64,000 nt of DNA from the NCBI GenBank assembly GCA_949710005.1, contig OX453275.1:13581651-13645650 (forward strand), given 5' to 3'. The notes under the pieces are model-generated. The model saw only the letters and a list, made by a program, of their open reading frames with translations. It did no database searches and had not been told where the DNA came from. Shown here one piece after another: positions 47,577-58,727 of the stretch. Made by a program: the position numbers and the translations under genes. The stretch is from Ricordea florida. Lineage: Eukaryota > Cnidaria > Anthozoa > Corallimorpharia > Ricordeidae. How positions within the stretch are numbered: the first letter of the stretch is position 1; the number at the start of each line of letters is the position of its first letter.

Positions 47577-47877
47577 GGCGCGGATCCAGGATTTTGAAAT
47601 GGGGGGGATGAATTTTTGTAATAATGTAATAGAACCAAAGCCTGGTTGTTTTTGGATTACATTCTGGAGAGTGTGTTTGTGGGCTCAAAATGAGTAAATT
47701 GATTGGTAGAACCGGTCATCGCTTATGCACATTCTCCACCTCAATCAGAGAAATCAGAGAAATCAAATATTATTTCAATAGTTGAGGAATAAGAAAAAAA
47801 AAAAAGAAAGAAGGGGGCTCAGAAAAAGGGGGGGGGGGGGGGAAATTCACCCATTTCACCTCCCCGGGATCCGCGCC
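47577..47877. mobile_element. MITE with GGCGCGGATCC ends
   Basis: GGCGCGGATCCAGG near 47577 is mirrored by GGATCCGCGCC ending near 47877; inside both lie poly-G runs and TTTGAAATGGG/CATTTCACCTCC. The interior carries an A-rich and an 18-bp G-run. It resembles a short non-autonomous DNA element. Confidence 0.7.
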
Positions 47878-49583
47878 TGGATCGTTATCTCAAGTTCAAC
47901 CAATTGACTGCGAACGTGAACTTGGCGGGAAAGGGCTATTGATGCCAAGACAGTAACAAAGAAATTCTAGAGAATTCTCGCGCGGGTTTTTGTTGGCAGG
48001 GTTCTAGGGTATGGTGGAGTATGGCGAAACGAAGAACGTCCCATCTTTTTTGTAGCCAAACAACGGCTCCTTATTGTAAACACTGCAGGAGTTAGGCATG
48101 ACTGTTGTGTCAGCGTAAAGAATTGATTGTTGTACAGTACTTGTTATGCAGTGTGGTAAGGAAAAAGGAGAAGAGGTTCAGTTACCTTGAACTGGTTCAT
48201 TGGCCTGAGATGTTTCCTTCTCAAAGGATTTGTTGATCTCTCAATGATATTTGCAACTGTTGGCTCTGTAAGACTTGGCTAGAAGTATGTCACTGTTTTA
48301 CTGTTCCCCAAACAAGGCTAGACAATGCCATTTTTGGACATCCAAGCACTTGGCTATCCTTCTATTGCTGCCAGTTCATATTTCTCAATAACGTGTGAAT
48401 AAAGGCAGTCACTTATCACTATGCTCGCATTGTAGTTATGTAAAACATTGGCGTAGTTGTTTGGTGAATTTTGCTGTGTTTCCCAATTGTTTGTTGGAAA
48501 GCTCCAGCGATTCTCCGCAGCTTCCTTGACTGACAAAGGATATGTGCACATTGCAACCAGGTGTACGATCACACAAAGTATGCCTGCTACGCTGATTTAG
48601 TCAGTGAATGTTTACGAGCCACCGACGTTTGAACTCTAATTTCCGCCTAGGCAGCTGAACATTGAGCAAGCTCACAGACTGATGCATTGATTTCTCTTGT
48701 AGCTAAAGGCACAGCAGTAGCAGTGTTGTTACTACAGAAAAAGTCTGTTAGTTAAACGCGAGTTAAGTTTAAATGAAGGTTTCACTGGACATGAAGTTTA
48801 AGTTCTTGGCATTGGATTATTTGACAAATTGTACTCACATCTTTTTGCGTGACGCATATTCAGTTCCTTCCGTGACCTAACTTTGTCGTAAAAACAGCTT
48901 CTGTTGAAAAGACGTTTGTATAAGGCCATGATTAGAAACTTCATTTAGCTGCGGTCAGGCAAGCGCGAAGGGCTGAAGCGAAGCTAAGACATTTGGAAAT
49001 TTTCGTCTTCTGTTCAGGTAGACATAATCTCAAGAATGCGTTCAGACAAGTCCCCTTCCACTGTTTTTATAAATATGTACAGTGAAGTCATCGATAAAAA
49101 TCACTCAACTGCGTCGGTTTCCTTCAGAATTGACTCCACTTAACACCGTTGCTTTGGCAAATTTGGGACACTGGGAAACCATGCTAACATCCTATGGCCC
49201 CAGTTATTTACAGACTCGCGTTAAGGCATCGTCTCTGTGGACTATATGAATTTGTTTTTGGCAATTTCTCTGCTTTTAATTTATTCTCATTTTGAAGCGA
49301 AGTATGTTGTGTTTTTAGTATGAGATTAGTATCTTGTAGAAAGGATATCCGGGTTTCTGGTATTACAGGGTTTTTTTACGAGGCCACAAAGTTACTCCTA
49401 GTCAACCGTTAATTGTAAATTCTATCATGAATTTGCAAAGCCGAGTTGCGATCTTGTGACGTAGACAGTCAAGTTGAAATGAATATAGAATGGGCAGAAA
49501 AGTAATGTAAGAAATTTTCCCGGATAGTAACTCCTTTGGAATCAAGGGTTTTCCCATTGCCCGTGTTTGTCAGTGTATTCCCC

Positions 49584-49685
49584 TTAACCCTTTAAGCCCC
49601 GAGGGGTCTCCCTGTGACGAGTAAAATCTTCTGGCGTTAGCCAGAATAAAATCTGTAAAGACACTATCGGGTCTTAAAGGGTTAA
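49584..49685. mobile_element. TTAACCCTTTAAGCCC MITE, copy 2
   Basis: A 102-bp element in the opposite internal orientation to copy 1: the GTAAAATCTTCTGGCGTTAG block is the reverse complement of that family's interior. Ends TTAACCCTTTAAGCCCC and TTAAAGGGTTAA. It lies just downstream of the last exon of the minus-strand gene. Confidence 0.92.
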
Positions 49686-49735
49686 GGAGATAGTTTTTTA
49701 CACATGATTCACTAAAAAACTTGGTGCTATTTATT

Positions 49736-52700
49736 TTATCCAGTGAAGTTCAGGGAAATTGGGTTTCCCCCAGAGCTGCTCTTTCGTTCTTGTTTTGATT
49801 TTTCTTTGTCATGCTTTGATGCAAGAGTGTTTTTCATGTGAATCATGCATTGTTGGAACGCATTAAGAATTTGATGCCTATGCACTTTCAAGGAAGTGAG
49901 TAAATTTATGATGTGTTGCCTGTGGGGTAATATTCGTTGTGATTCAACGAGGTCATGATGATCGTGAAGGTTGTGGGTGCCTTTTGTTAGGAAAGTAAAA
50001 TCTGGTGTGGGACCAACCAGTAAATTACTCAACAATGGAGCAAGCTATGCAGATCAGTCAGTTAATGCCAGTTTGGGGTAACATTGGTGACAGAAAGTAC
50101 ATCAGCCTTGCACTGACATAGTACAACACATTGCCGCAGATTAAAGATTAAATGGTTAAATACATACACTTATACATACCAAAACTTACGTTTAATTTTT
50201 ACATTGCACTTTCGACTGACCCACATGTAGTAATGGCTAATCTAGGGGGGGGGGGGGGGGGGCAGTCGTAATTCAGATGGGTTTCAAAGTAAATAAAGAA
50301 AATAAATAATTATGTAGTCCTGACAAACAAATTGTGCAGGTCTTTGATCTCTAACAAAAATGTTCATCAGGTGCTCCTTGTATCGAACGTGTGCCTGCTG
50401 TCGTCTTAATTCTCTCAGCGTGAGCCACTGCGATCTGCGAGTAGCAGCAGTACCAGCAGAAACAGCAAAGTCAAAATGTTGGCATTGTTCTCTGAGCTGG
50501 GTCTTTGGTTCTCCTGAGGAAAAAAAGACAGTCCGTCAGTTCCTTATTTACTAATTACGAGCGTGGTCTGAGTTTTTTGACAGAGAATGTTGACATTAAC
50601 AACAATTGCGACCTCGATAAGTTGTTCTTGCATATAATGACTGCGGCTGAACTCCTGTCATTAAACTGACTCTAAGAGGAGCAGCAGTGCAGCTCACTGG
50701 ACTTGGTAGAAGGGACTGCAACCAAAATAGTGGTAATTAAAGTTGTTAATCACCTGATTCATGTGTTCAAACAATTCTGAGCCAAAAACGCGTGGTGTTG
50801 TTAAATCCCTGCAAGAGATGTTTGATAAGTATACATTTTCATAATGATGAATATTCAGTATTACATAAAGGTAGATAGTTACAACGCTTTTGTTTACAGG
50901 CAGGCATGACAGGCAGTTCAGGCTGTCTGTTTGAATTTATAACTCATGTCCGAGTGGTTATTTGAATATTTGAAGACATTGTATGAGACTGCACAAAATA
51001 TTTTCCAAATGCTTTTTCTCCGAACGAAACTAGATAGAACCTACTTCTCTTATGTGTGTGTGTGTGCTATTATTTTGATGTTTTTCCGTTGATGGATACG
51101 ATTTAAGCCATTCTGTTTGCTGACACTATAAAATGATTCTAAAGGCTAGCAACTCCACATGGGCTAAATTAAGGGTCGTCTGCGTTCTAAACTCAATGAA
51201 TCTGTAAGTAGTGGCCATATTTTTCTGTCCCCACTTCGACTTTATTGAAATGATTGCTATTCATTGGAGAGAGGGCAGGAATTAGTTCTGATTTCTAGTA
51301 AATTGCGTCCTGTTTATACAGACGATTGTTTGGCTCACAATATTTCTCTCAAGCAGCAATTAAAACAATTTTATCCACACACTGATCAGTGCGGAAGACT
51401 TACACTGTGTCTTATTACAGTACTCTTCAATAACTTTGCAAGCTTCGTCAACAGCCAGATCAGTGAAAACTGTAGAACCGCATTGCAAAGTAAAACAAGC
51501 ACCTCATATCAGTACAGTACTGTTGAGTAGCTTGCCAGAGAATGATCACGCTTCCAGTTTGTGAACCCATGAAAACTTAAGAACCACACTGTATGAAAAC
51601 AAACATGACCGCAGTATGGTTCTGTTGAGTAGCTTTCCAGAGAATTTAAACACTGCATGATTTTGTCCCAAGATCAACAGCTAAGAGTAATATGATTGAT
51701 CATTAAACTAAAAGAAGTTTGGTATTATGCCTTACCTGTAAATATCATTGGGTTCTGTGCAAGTTAAACCAAAACCCTGGATGGTGTTATCTGCTGGATT
51801 TGGCTACAAGAAAAATATCAAAGCCACGTATTAGATTTGGAAAACGTCGTGTGATTATACTGCTGAGCGAAAACGTCTTCCCTTTTCTGTCCGTCATACA
51901 TTTGAGGGCTTGTGAGATCATGTGGAAATTATTTTAAGTATAGTTACCGTGTTATTAGGGATAATCAAGGTTTACAGCAACGAAATGTTTTTCTTTTTTC
52001 TGTGAAAGAAAATTACATCATGTGTTCACTCCCTATAATAAGCAACATGTTGCTTCATCTCACTGTATCAATGTACTATCAAGCCACTAGAGATGATGAG
52101 AATAGAGAAAAGTATCAACCCAAGAATACTAGATCTGAGCTAACTCTAAATATTCTGACCAAGATGGATGTTTATGGCATTCACTGACAAGAAATAATCC
52201 TGAAATTTGGAGTGAAAACGTTTGGGGAAAAGTGCAATCAAAACTGCATCCTGAGCCACGCCCTCGCTAGAACTAGCACCCATAGAGACATGTTATTGTC
52301 CTACCTCTAAGGCAAGTTGCTCGTCTAGGTCTGCGGCGTGATCGCCTGGTTCCTGTAGAAACTGCTGGCGTTCCTCATTATCACTTTCCCCTTCCTAGGA
52401 AAAACACGGATGTCTTGTTGTTATTGTAAGTGTTATCCTCTCTTTTCTCACAGAAACAAACCATTACAGAATTGAGTAGAAAAGCAGTGGAGAATGATTG
52501 AGTCAAATTCGATCGCTTTCATTGAATATGATATATCAAAGGATAAGGGCATGTGTGGGTTCCATCTTAACCCTTAAAGCCCCGGTAGTGTCTTAACAGA
52601 TTTTACTCTGGCTAACGCCAGAAGATTTTACTCTGGCTAACGCCAGAAGATTTTACTCTGGCTAACGCCAGACGATTTTACTCGTCTCAGGGAGACCCCT

Positions 52701-55644
52701 CGGGGCTTAAAGGGTTAAAAGAAGCTGATCGAAGAGATTAAGTAATGGGGGGAGTACATGTTACCATGTTTCCTTAATCTTTATGCATTTCCCCCCTTGT
52801 TCCCCAAATTCAATTAGAGGTTCCCTAGTTCTCTGAAAGTTATTTGAAATATCCCCTGTTCCCTGAAGTTATATGCTTCTGTTCCCTCGTTCCCTAAAAC
52901 TTGTGGTAGGGCCTCTAGTGATTGCTTACTCCATCAGAGGGCATCTCAACATCTGAGTTACCAGATGACGACCTCATTTCTGCATCGTCGTCTGTTGAGG
53001 AGTAATCTATCTCCATCGGTAAAGCTTCATTCTTTCTGAAAATGTTTCAAACGCATACGTTTTGTGAGAAATGGCGAAACAGCTTTTTTTCTTAGCTGTT
53101 TGAGTGACTATCCTAGAACACTATCTTTTCCAGGATTTTACCGATCAATAGATTGCCCTAGATTAGTGCCACGAGTGGGTTTGACCGATAACTTTTTTAA
53201 TTTTCTGTCCCCACTTCGACTTTATTGAAATGATTGCTATTCATTGGAGAGAGGGCAGGAATTAGTTCTGATTTCTAGTAAATTGCGTCCTGTTTATACA
53301 GACGATTGTTTGGCTCACAATATTTCTCTCAAGCAGCAATTAAAACAATTTTATCCACACACTGATCAGTGCGGAAGACTTACACTGTGTCTTATTACAG
53401 TACTCTTCAATAACTTTGCAAGCTTCGTCAACAGCCAGATCAGTGAAAACTGTAGAACCGCATTGCAAAGTAAAACAAGCACCTCATATCAGTACAGTAC
53501 TGTTGAGTAGCTTGCCAGAGAATGATCACGCTTCCAGTTTGTGAACCCATGAAAACTTAAGAACCACACTGTATGAAAACAAACATGACCGCAGTATGGT
53601 TCTGTTGAGTAGCTTTCCAGAGAATTTAAACACTGCATGATTTTGTCCCAAGATCAACAGCTAAGAGTAATATGATTGATCATTAAACTAAAAGAAGTTT
53701 GGTATTATGCCTTACCTGTAAATATCATTGGGTTCTGTGCAAGTTAAACCAAAACCCTGGATGGTGTTATCTGCTGGATTTGGCTACAAGAAAAATATCA
53801 AAGCCACGTATTAGATTTGGAAAACGTCGTGTGATTATACTGCTGAGCGAAAACGTCTTCCCTTTTCTGTCCGTCATACATTTGAGGGCTTGTGAGATCA
53901 TGTGGAAATTATTTTAAGTATAGTTACCGTGTTATTAGGGATAATCAAGGTTTACAGCAACGAAATGTTTTTCTTTTTTCTGTGAAAGAAAATTACATCA
54001 TGTGTTCACTCCCTATAATAAGCAACATGTTGCTTCATCTCACTGTATCAATGTACTATCAAGCCACTAGAGATGATGAGAATAGAGAAAAGTATCAACC
54101 CAAGAATACTAGATCTGAGCTAACTCTAAATATTCTGACCAAGATGGATGTTTATGGCATTCACTGACAAGAAATAATCCTGAAATTTGGAGTGAAAACG
54201 TTTGGGGAAAAGTGCAATCAAAACTGCATCCTGAGCCACGCCCTCGCTAGAACTAGCACCCATAGAGACATGTTATTGTCCTACCTCTAAGGCAAGTTGC
54301 TCGTCTAGGTCTGCGGCGTGATCGCCTGGTTCCTGTAGAAACTGCTGGCGTTCCTCATTATCACTTTCCCCTTCCTAGGAAAAACACGGATGTCTTGTTG
54401 TTATTGTAAGTGTTATCCTCTCTTTTCTCACAGAAACAAACCATTACAGAATTGAGTAGAAAAGCAGTGGAGAATGATTGAGTCAAATTCGATCGCTTTC
54501 ATTGAATATGATATATCAAAGGATAAGGGCATGTGTGGGTTCCATCTTAACCCTTAAAGCCCCGGTAGTGTCTTAACAGATTTTACTCTGGCTAACGCCA
54601 GAAGATTTTACTCTGGCTAACGCCAGAAGATTTTACTCTGGCTAACGCCAGACGATTTTACTCGTCTCAGGGAGACCCCTCGGGGCTTAAAGGGTTAAAA
54701 GAAGCTGATCGAAGAGATTAAGTAATGGGGGGAGTACATGTTACCATGTTTCCTTAATCTTTATGCATTTCCCCCCTTGTTCCCCAAATTCAATTAGAGG
54801 TTCCCTAGTTCTCTGAAAGTTATTTGAAATATCCCCTGTTCCCTGAAGTTATATGCTTCTGTTCCCTCGTTCCCTAAAACTTGTGGTAGGGCCTCTAGTG
54901 ATTGCTTACTCCATCAGAGGGCATCTCAACATCTGAGTTACCAGATGACGACCTCATTTCTGCATCGTCGTCTGTTGAGGAGTAATCTATCTCCATCGGT
55001 AAAGCTTCATTCTTTCTGAAAATGTTTCAAACGCATACGTTTTGTGAGAAATGGCGAAACAGCTTTTTTTCTTAGCTGTTTGAGTGACTATCCTAGAACA
55101 CTATCTTTTCCAGGATTTTACCGATCAATAGATTGCCCTAGATTAGTGCCACGAGTGGGTTTGACCGATAACTTTTTTAATCAGTAGAGTTAACAGATGA
55201 AAATTAGTGAAGATTGGACATGGAAATGAAATTCTCCTAAATAGGAGAATTAAAGAATTCCAGTTAGATCGGTTATCCTGGGAACAGCGAACCACAAACT
55301 GCGGTTCCAGGTTTATGGCCGGTATTAGTTTAACAGAGCGTTTCAACTTTGACCAAAAAGGAACTGTCCATTTGCAGCTTTTCACTTTGGTCCCACAGTC
55401 AAGCCATTTTAGCCTTTTACGCCGCGATGTTGGATTTCTCTAACTTTAAAGTTAGAAGAAGGTTGGCAATGTTGAACTCGCGGTCTTTCTACCTACAATT
55501 TTTCAGTTAACAGTTAATTACTTTTTGTATTTACATCGTCAAAATACGTGGGATAGCTAATTAAAAGATAAAAATAAAAACAACAACCTGCGAGCATCAT
55601 TTACAAATATGAAACATAAATTGGAAAACTCACGTTTCGTCCAT
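49736..55644 (-). CDS. Six-exon gene of unknown function (about 258 aa), exons partly duplicated
   Basis: Minus-strand model with matching phases: exon 1 55644-55634 (ATG GAC GAA AC, donor GTGAGT); exon 2 55015-54910; exon 3 54374-54285; exon 4 50715-50613; exon 5 50513-50356; exon 6 50044-49736 with stop. The second copies of exons 2 and 3, at 53035-52930 and 52394-52305, are identical. The N-terminus is acidic (MEIDYSSTDDDAEM, EGESDNEERQQFLQEPGDHA). The middle is basic (SQWLTLRELRRQQAHVRYKE). The end is basic (KHDKEKSKQERKSSSGG). No signal peptide or membrane segment. Exons 1-3 are well supported by splice sites and codon continuity. The exon 4 donor (CGAG|GTCGCA) and exon 5 donor (TTTTT|GTTAGA) are weak. 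Exon 5 read in another frame would instead encode a hydrophobic segment ANILTLLFLLVLLLLAD and a stop, giving an alternative tail-anchored short product. I recognise no family. Confidence 0.55.
50245..50262. repeat. 18-bp poly-G run
   Basis: Uninterrupted G-run in the presumed last intron of the minus-strand gene; G-quadruplex-prone and error-prone in assembly. Confidence 0.95.
52305..52394 (-). CDS. Duplicate exon 3 (30 codons, phase 0-0)
   Basis: Acceptor CCTAG|GAAGGGG and donor TTAGAG|GTAGGA. It reads EGESDNEERQQFLQEPGDHA and on to DLDEQLALE. Symmetrical phase means inclusion after the other copy keeps the frame and would repeat an acidic 30-residue block. Confidence 0.6.
52567..52718. mobile_element. 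TTAACCC MITE, copy 3, with expanded interior
   Basis: 152 bp rather than 102: the interior 25-bp unit GATTTTACTCTGGCTAACGC (plus CAGAA) is present three times plus a partial fourth. Ends TTAACCCTTAAAGCCCC and GGGGCTTAAAGGGTTAA. Intronic in the minus-strand gene. Confidence 0.93.
52930..53035 (-). CDS. Duplicate exon 2 (106 nt)
   Basis: Acceptor TTTTCAG|AAAGAATG and donor GATGGA|GTAAGC. It reads KNEALPMEIDYSSTDDDAEM and on to VEMPSDG only when preceded by a 2-nt phase, as supplied by exon 1. After exon 3 (phase 0) it would read AAA GAA TGA, an immediate stop. This copy must therefore be skipped in a productive transcript, or it acts as a poison exon. Confidence 0.55.
53201..55180. repeat. 1,980-bp tandem duplication, unit 2
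   Basis: Second copy of 51221-53200 at an offset of exactly 1,980 bp, followed at 55181 by unique sequence. It contains exon 2 (54910-55015), exon 3 (54285-54374), the exon-like segment (53716-53783) and a MITE copy (54547-54698). It is nearest to exon 1, so its exons are the ones most simply used. Confidence 0.97.
54547..54698. mobile_element. TTAACCC MITE, copy 4 (duplicate of copy 3)
   Basis: Identical to 52567-52718 through the tandem duplication, not an independent insertion. Confidence 0.93.
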
Positions 55645-55900
55645 TGTCTTTCTCGGCCGGATTGTTTGGTCGATCGGCCCCTCGATAGACTGTAAGACTG
55701 AAGTCTTGAAGGAGTTTGTTTTTGTGCCTTCTTGAGAAGCTTTCCGGCTTTAAAGCTTGGAATTAACAAGGGCTCCTTTGCCCACAATCCTCGGGTCTTG
55801 CGTCACAATGTTTTTAAAAAAAAACTTCAGCTAAGTACTCCGTGTATGTGACTCAAGAGTGACGCATTTAATGTGCCAATCTGCAACAAGAAGAGGCCGA
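55645..55900 (-). promoter_or_regulatory. Presumed 5' UTR and promoter of the minus-strand gene
   Basis: Sequence upstream of the ATG at 55644 (minus). It is open in another frame (MWAKEPLL-like, 55787-55557), but that frame does not fit exon 2's phase, so it is treated as UTR. No TATA box is evident. A plus-strand ATGGCGGACACCGGC at 56100 could mark a divergent transcript but stops after 16 codons. Confidence 0.3.
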
Positions 55901-58060
55901 ATTGTGTAGAGTGAAGAGTCTGTTAAATTTGTAGACTGTTTTGAAAAAGCGGGCTGAACGCCGGTTGTATCTAATTTCCGGAACATTGTTCAAGTATTGC
56001 TACCTTCCGGGCGCTTACACTGTTTATATCAGAGCCGTAGCGTTACGCGGAGGTGAACGAAGAAAACATTTACTCGGCCCAGTAACAGCAGTTTTCAAAA
56101 TGGCGGACACCGGCAATGCGACTTTTCACTCGCCTTCGTCATCAAATTAAGAGGTGATTGAAATCAATATTTATGATAGGACCCCCAAAATTCTGGTCTG
56201 GACCCACAAATATTTGTCCAAGGGGTCTACTTCTACCTTCCCGGAGGCTTACACTGTAAATATTACCCTATGTCACAGGGTTCTCATTACAAGGCGGTAA
56301 CCGGTAAAATTTACCTCTTGTAAGAGCACTTTTTAACGCCTGGAAACGCTCAGAAGTCTGCGTATTAACCAAATGGTTTACCAGTTTGAAAATGTCCCTT
56401 ATCTGTTGTGCTGAAAACCAGGGAGAACCCTGTATGTTCCGTAAGACGGAAAACGGAGCAGAATTAAACTTGTTTGTTTTGCTACGCGGGGTCACGATAA
56501 ACGTAGTAAAAATCTATCACCAATGAAACCCTAGGTCGCATTCACTAAATATAAATACAAGTACAAATATAAATACAACATTTTACGAGATAGAAGAAAA
56601 TGATATCGGGTTAAAATCATGCCATCAGTAACAGTAGGGAATGAGGTCTCAGTGTCTTGCATTCTTAGAAGATTGAGTTTGTTCAGTATGTTACAACACA
56701 CTCCCCGGCACACACGCTCAATCTTTATATTGTACTGATTATGTCGCGTGAGAGCCATGTTGTTGATTCCTTGCTTGTGCTTTTATGGTTACTTATGTTG
56801 CATCAGAAGTCACCTTTTCTCGCTTGGTCTTTGTGCTTTAAAGAGAGTCCTCTTTGTACAGGTTATTAACGATTTCGTATTGTTTACCATCGCTTATCTC
56901 GGAACAAGCCCTTTCGTAGTACTAACACTTAGTGTATTCTAAGATTTATCAAGCATTTCCGGCTGTCACGTGAAAGAAAAAGGACTCATTCTCAATGCTC
57001 GCCTTATAACGTGTTAAGTTTTTCTGTTTTCATATTTTCGAAACATTACAAGCGCAAAGAAAGTTGTGCGACTTGGACTTAATACTAAGTTAGTACCAAC
57101 AATAAGCTTATCATAATTATCGTGTGAGCTCACGCATCGTTAAATTGCTACTTCTGCTCCAAAGTTTTACCTTGTGTTCCCTCGGCAGTATGTGTTCGTT
57201 GTATTTTCAGACATCAGGCACTGTCCAGTAGCTGTAGCGCATAAAGATGCAGTGAAGACGGCATGACAACTAGTTTTGCCAGATGGCACTTTCTTCGTTT
57301 GGTTACATGGCATCATCTTTCACCGAATATCACCGATGTGTTAGATTGACCAAGTCGAAATGTTTGACTAGCAAGAAGAAATCTTACTACCCAAACACCA
57401 GTTAAGACTTGATGGTCTGTCTGGATGTTCTGATGACGTTTACCAAAATGTGTTTCCTTGAATAACGAAATCATTTTTTTCTTCAGATAGACTGCATTAA
57501 GTGCGCCACACTGTCCAAGCGATCCTATTCCTTTGCTCAATGCACAGCATACCTACCGTTCAGCATCACTCTCGATCGATGGTTTACCGAATCAGTACTC
57601 CTGTAACGTTTCCGAAGTAAAACCAGCGTTTTACTACTTTTGTGATATTAAATATGCGCTCATATTGAAATTCCTGAAACAAGAAAACAATACCACTGAC
57701 CTTGTGATCTCGCTCATTCTTTAATACGAAGTTATCATTTGCATTATTATGATTGGTTTGTGTAAGTGTAATCTGTCTTTTCGCTGCCTGTTGCCATTGT
57801 CAACTATTGTTGTTACCATTCTCTGTTTTTTGGACCATGTCAGCTCTGTCTGTTTTTGGTTTCTCCCCCTCAAGGCATCAAGTAATTTGCCATTGTTTCC
57901 TGCAGCAAACATGATATTACATTTTCACTTTTAATCTTATTATTTCACATCCTATAAGGTTTTGGCCCTAAATATCTCAGTTCTTATTTAAGGATGGCAT
58001 TTCTAATAGCAGCCAATATTTTCACCGATTGTAAAAGTTTCTCATATAGAAACTTGTTAT
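55901..58060. other. Spacer, no confident gene
   Basis: Contains AAAATGGCGGACACCGGC at about 56097, a start-like context ending after 16 codons. A short ATAAATACAAGTACAAATAT microsatellite-like tract lies at 56550-56578. No domain-bearing frame. Confidence 0.35.
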
Positions 58061-58093
58061 TTGCACGGACAGTTTGGCAATTACCAGTGGCTG

Positions 58094-58262
58094 GTTTGTT
58101 TTAGCCATTGCATTGTTTTGTATTTTTCCCATGCTGAGTGCAAATTTTTTCTGGGAAAAAGGTGATTACCGGTACGCTTCGCTGATAGTAGAAATAAACA
58201 ACAACCTTAAAGATCGCGTGGTTATATTTTAACGAATGTGGACTTGTATGTTTGATATAAAG
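58094..58262 (+). repeat. Direct repeat D, copy 1
   Basis: Begins GGTTTGTTTTAGCCATTGCA and ends CTTGTATGTTTGATATA. Aligns with 58577-58727 in the same orientation with indels. Confidence 0.75.
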
Positions 58263-58576
58263 TTATGTTTTTCTCGCTTGGCAACCATATAGCTTAGATG
58301 TATTTGCGACTCTATAGTTACACTGCCTCGACAGAAATGTGGGAGCATGGCTTGTTTCAATTTCGGAATTTTGTTTCCGTAATGCTAGGACCAGATCATC
58401 TGTTATGTGGGAATATCGGAGCGCTTCCCATTCGACCAAAATTCCAGGTTAAAATTCCTACTACATTTTTTGTGGCGAGTGGATCAGTGTTCGCGCCAAA
58501 CTACAAAATCAAAAATGAAGAATTTTTCACGCAGAAACTTTTGACTTGCACAAACAGGCCAGCAATTATTAACGCT

Positions 58577-58727
58577 TGGTTTGTTTTAGCCATTGCATTG
58601 TCTCGTATTTTCCCATGCTGAGTTCAATTTTTTCCGGGAAAAAGTTTCGCTGATTCTAGAAATGAGCCACAACCTCAAAGATCATCTCGTCATATTTTCA
58701 TGGGTTTGAACTTGTATGTTTGATATA
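58577..58727 (+). repeat. Direct repeat D, copy 2
   Basis: Second copy of 58094-58262. About 310 bp lies between the copies and includes most of an open frame (58298-58621) with no recognised domain. Confidence 0.75.

Larger units (their letters stand above)
51221..53200. repeat. 1,980-bp tandem duplication, unit 1
   Basis: The unit begins TTTTCTGTCCCCACTTCGAC and ends GACCGATAACTTTTTTAA, with the second unit starting at the next base. All lines compared by eye were identical between units. It carries, on minus, one copy each of exons 2 and 3 of the 258-residue gene and one TTAACCC MITE. A further exon-like segment (51803-51736; acceptor TTTTTCTTGTAG, donor CAG|GTAAGG, reading PNPADNTIQGFGLTCTEPND) has good splice signals but ends in a phase that fits no exon in the model. 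Confidence 0.97.

Noticed and set aside
48354-48600. Minus-strand frame with a hydrophobic run then ENRWSFPTNN
   Set aside because: The hydrophobic part has no upstream ATG (a stop directly precedes it) and no convincing acceptor; too weak to call a gene.
55557-55787. 76-codon frame beginning WAKEPLLIPSFKAGKLLKKA
   Set aside because: Looks protein-like, but joined at the GTGAGT donor to exon 2 it is out of phase, whereas the ATG inside it (55644) gives an in-phase start. Treated as 5' UTR.
56098-56151. ATGGCGGACACCGGCAATGC start-like sequence
   Set aside because: Stops after 16 codons; no donor before the stop keeps a frame open.
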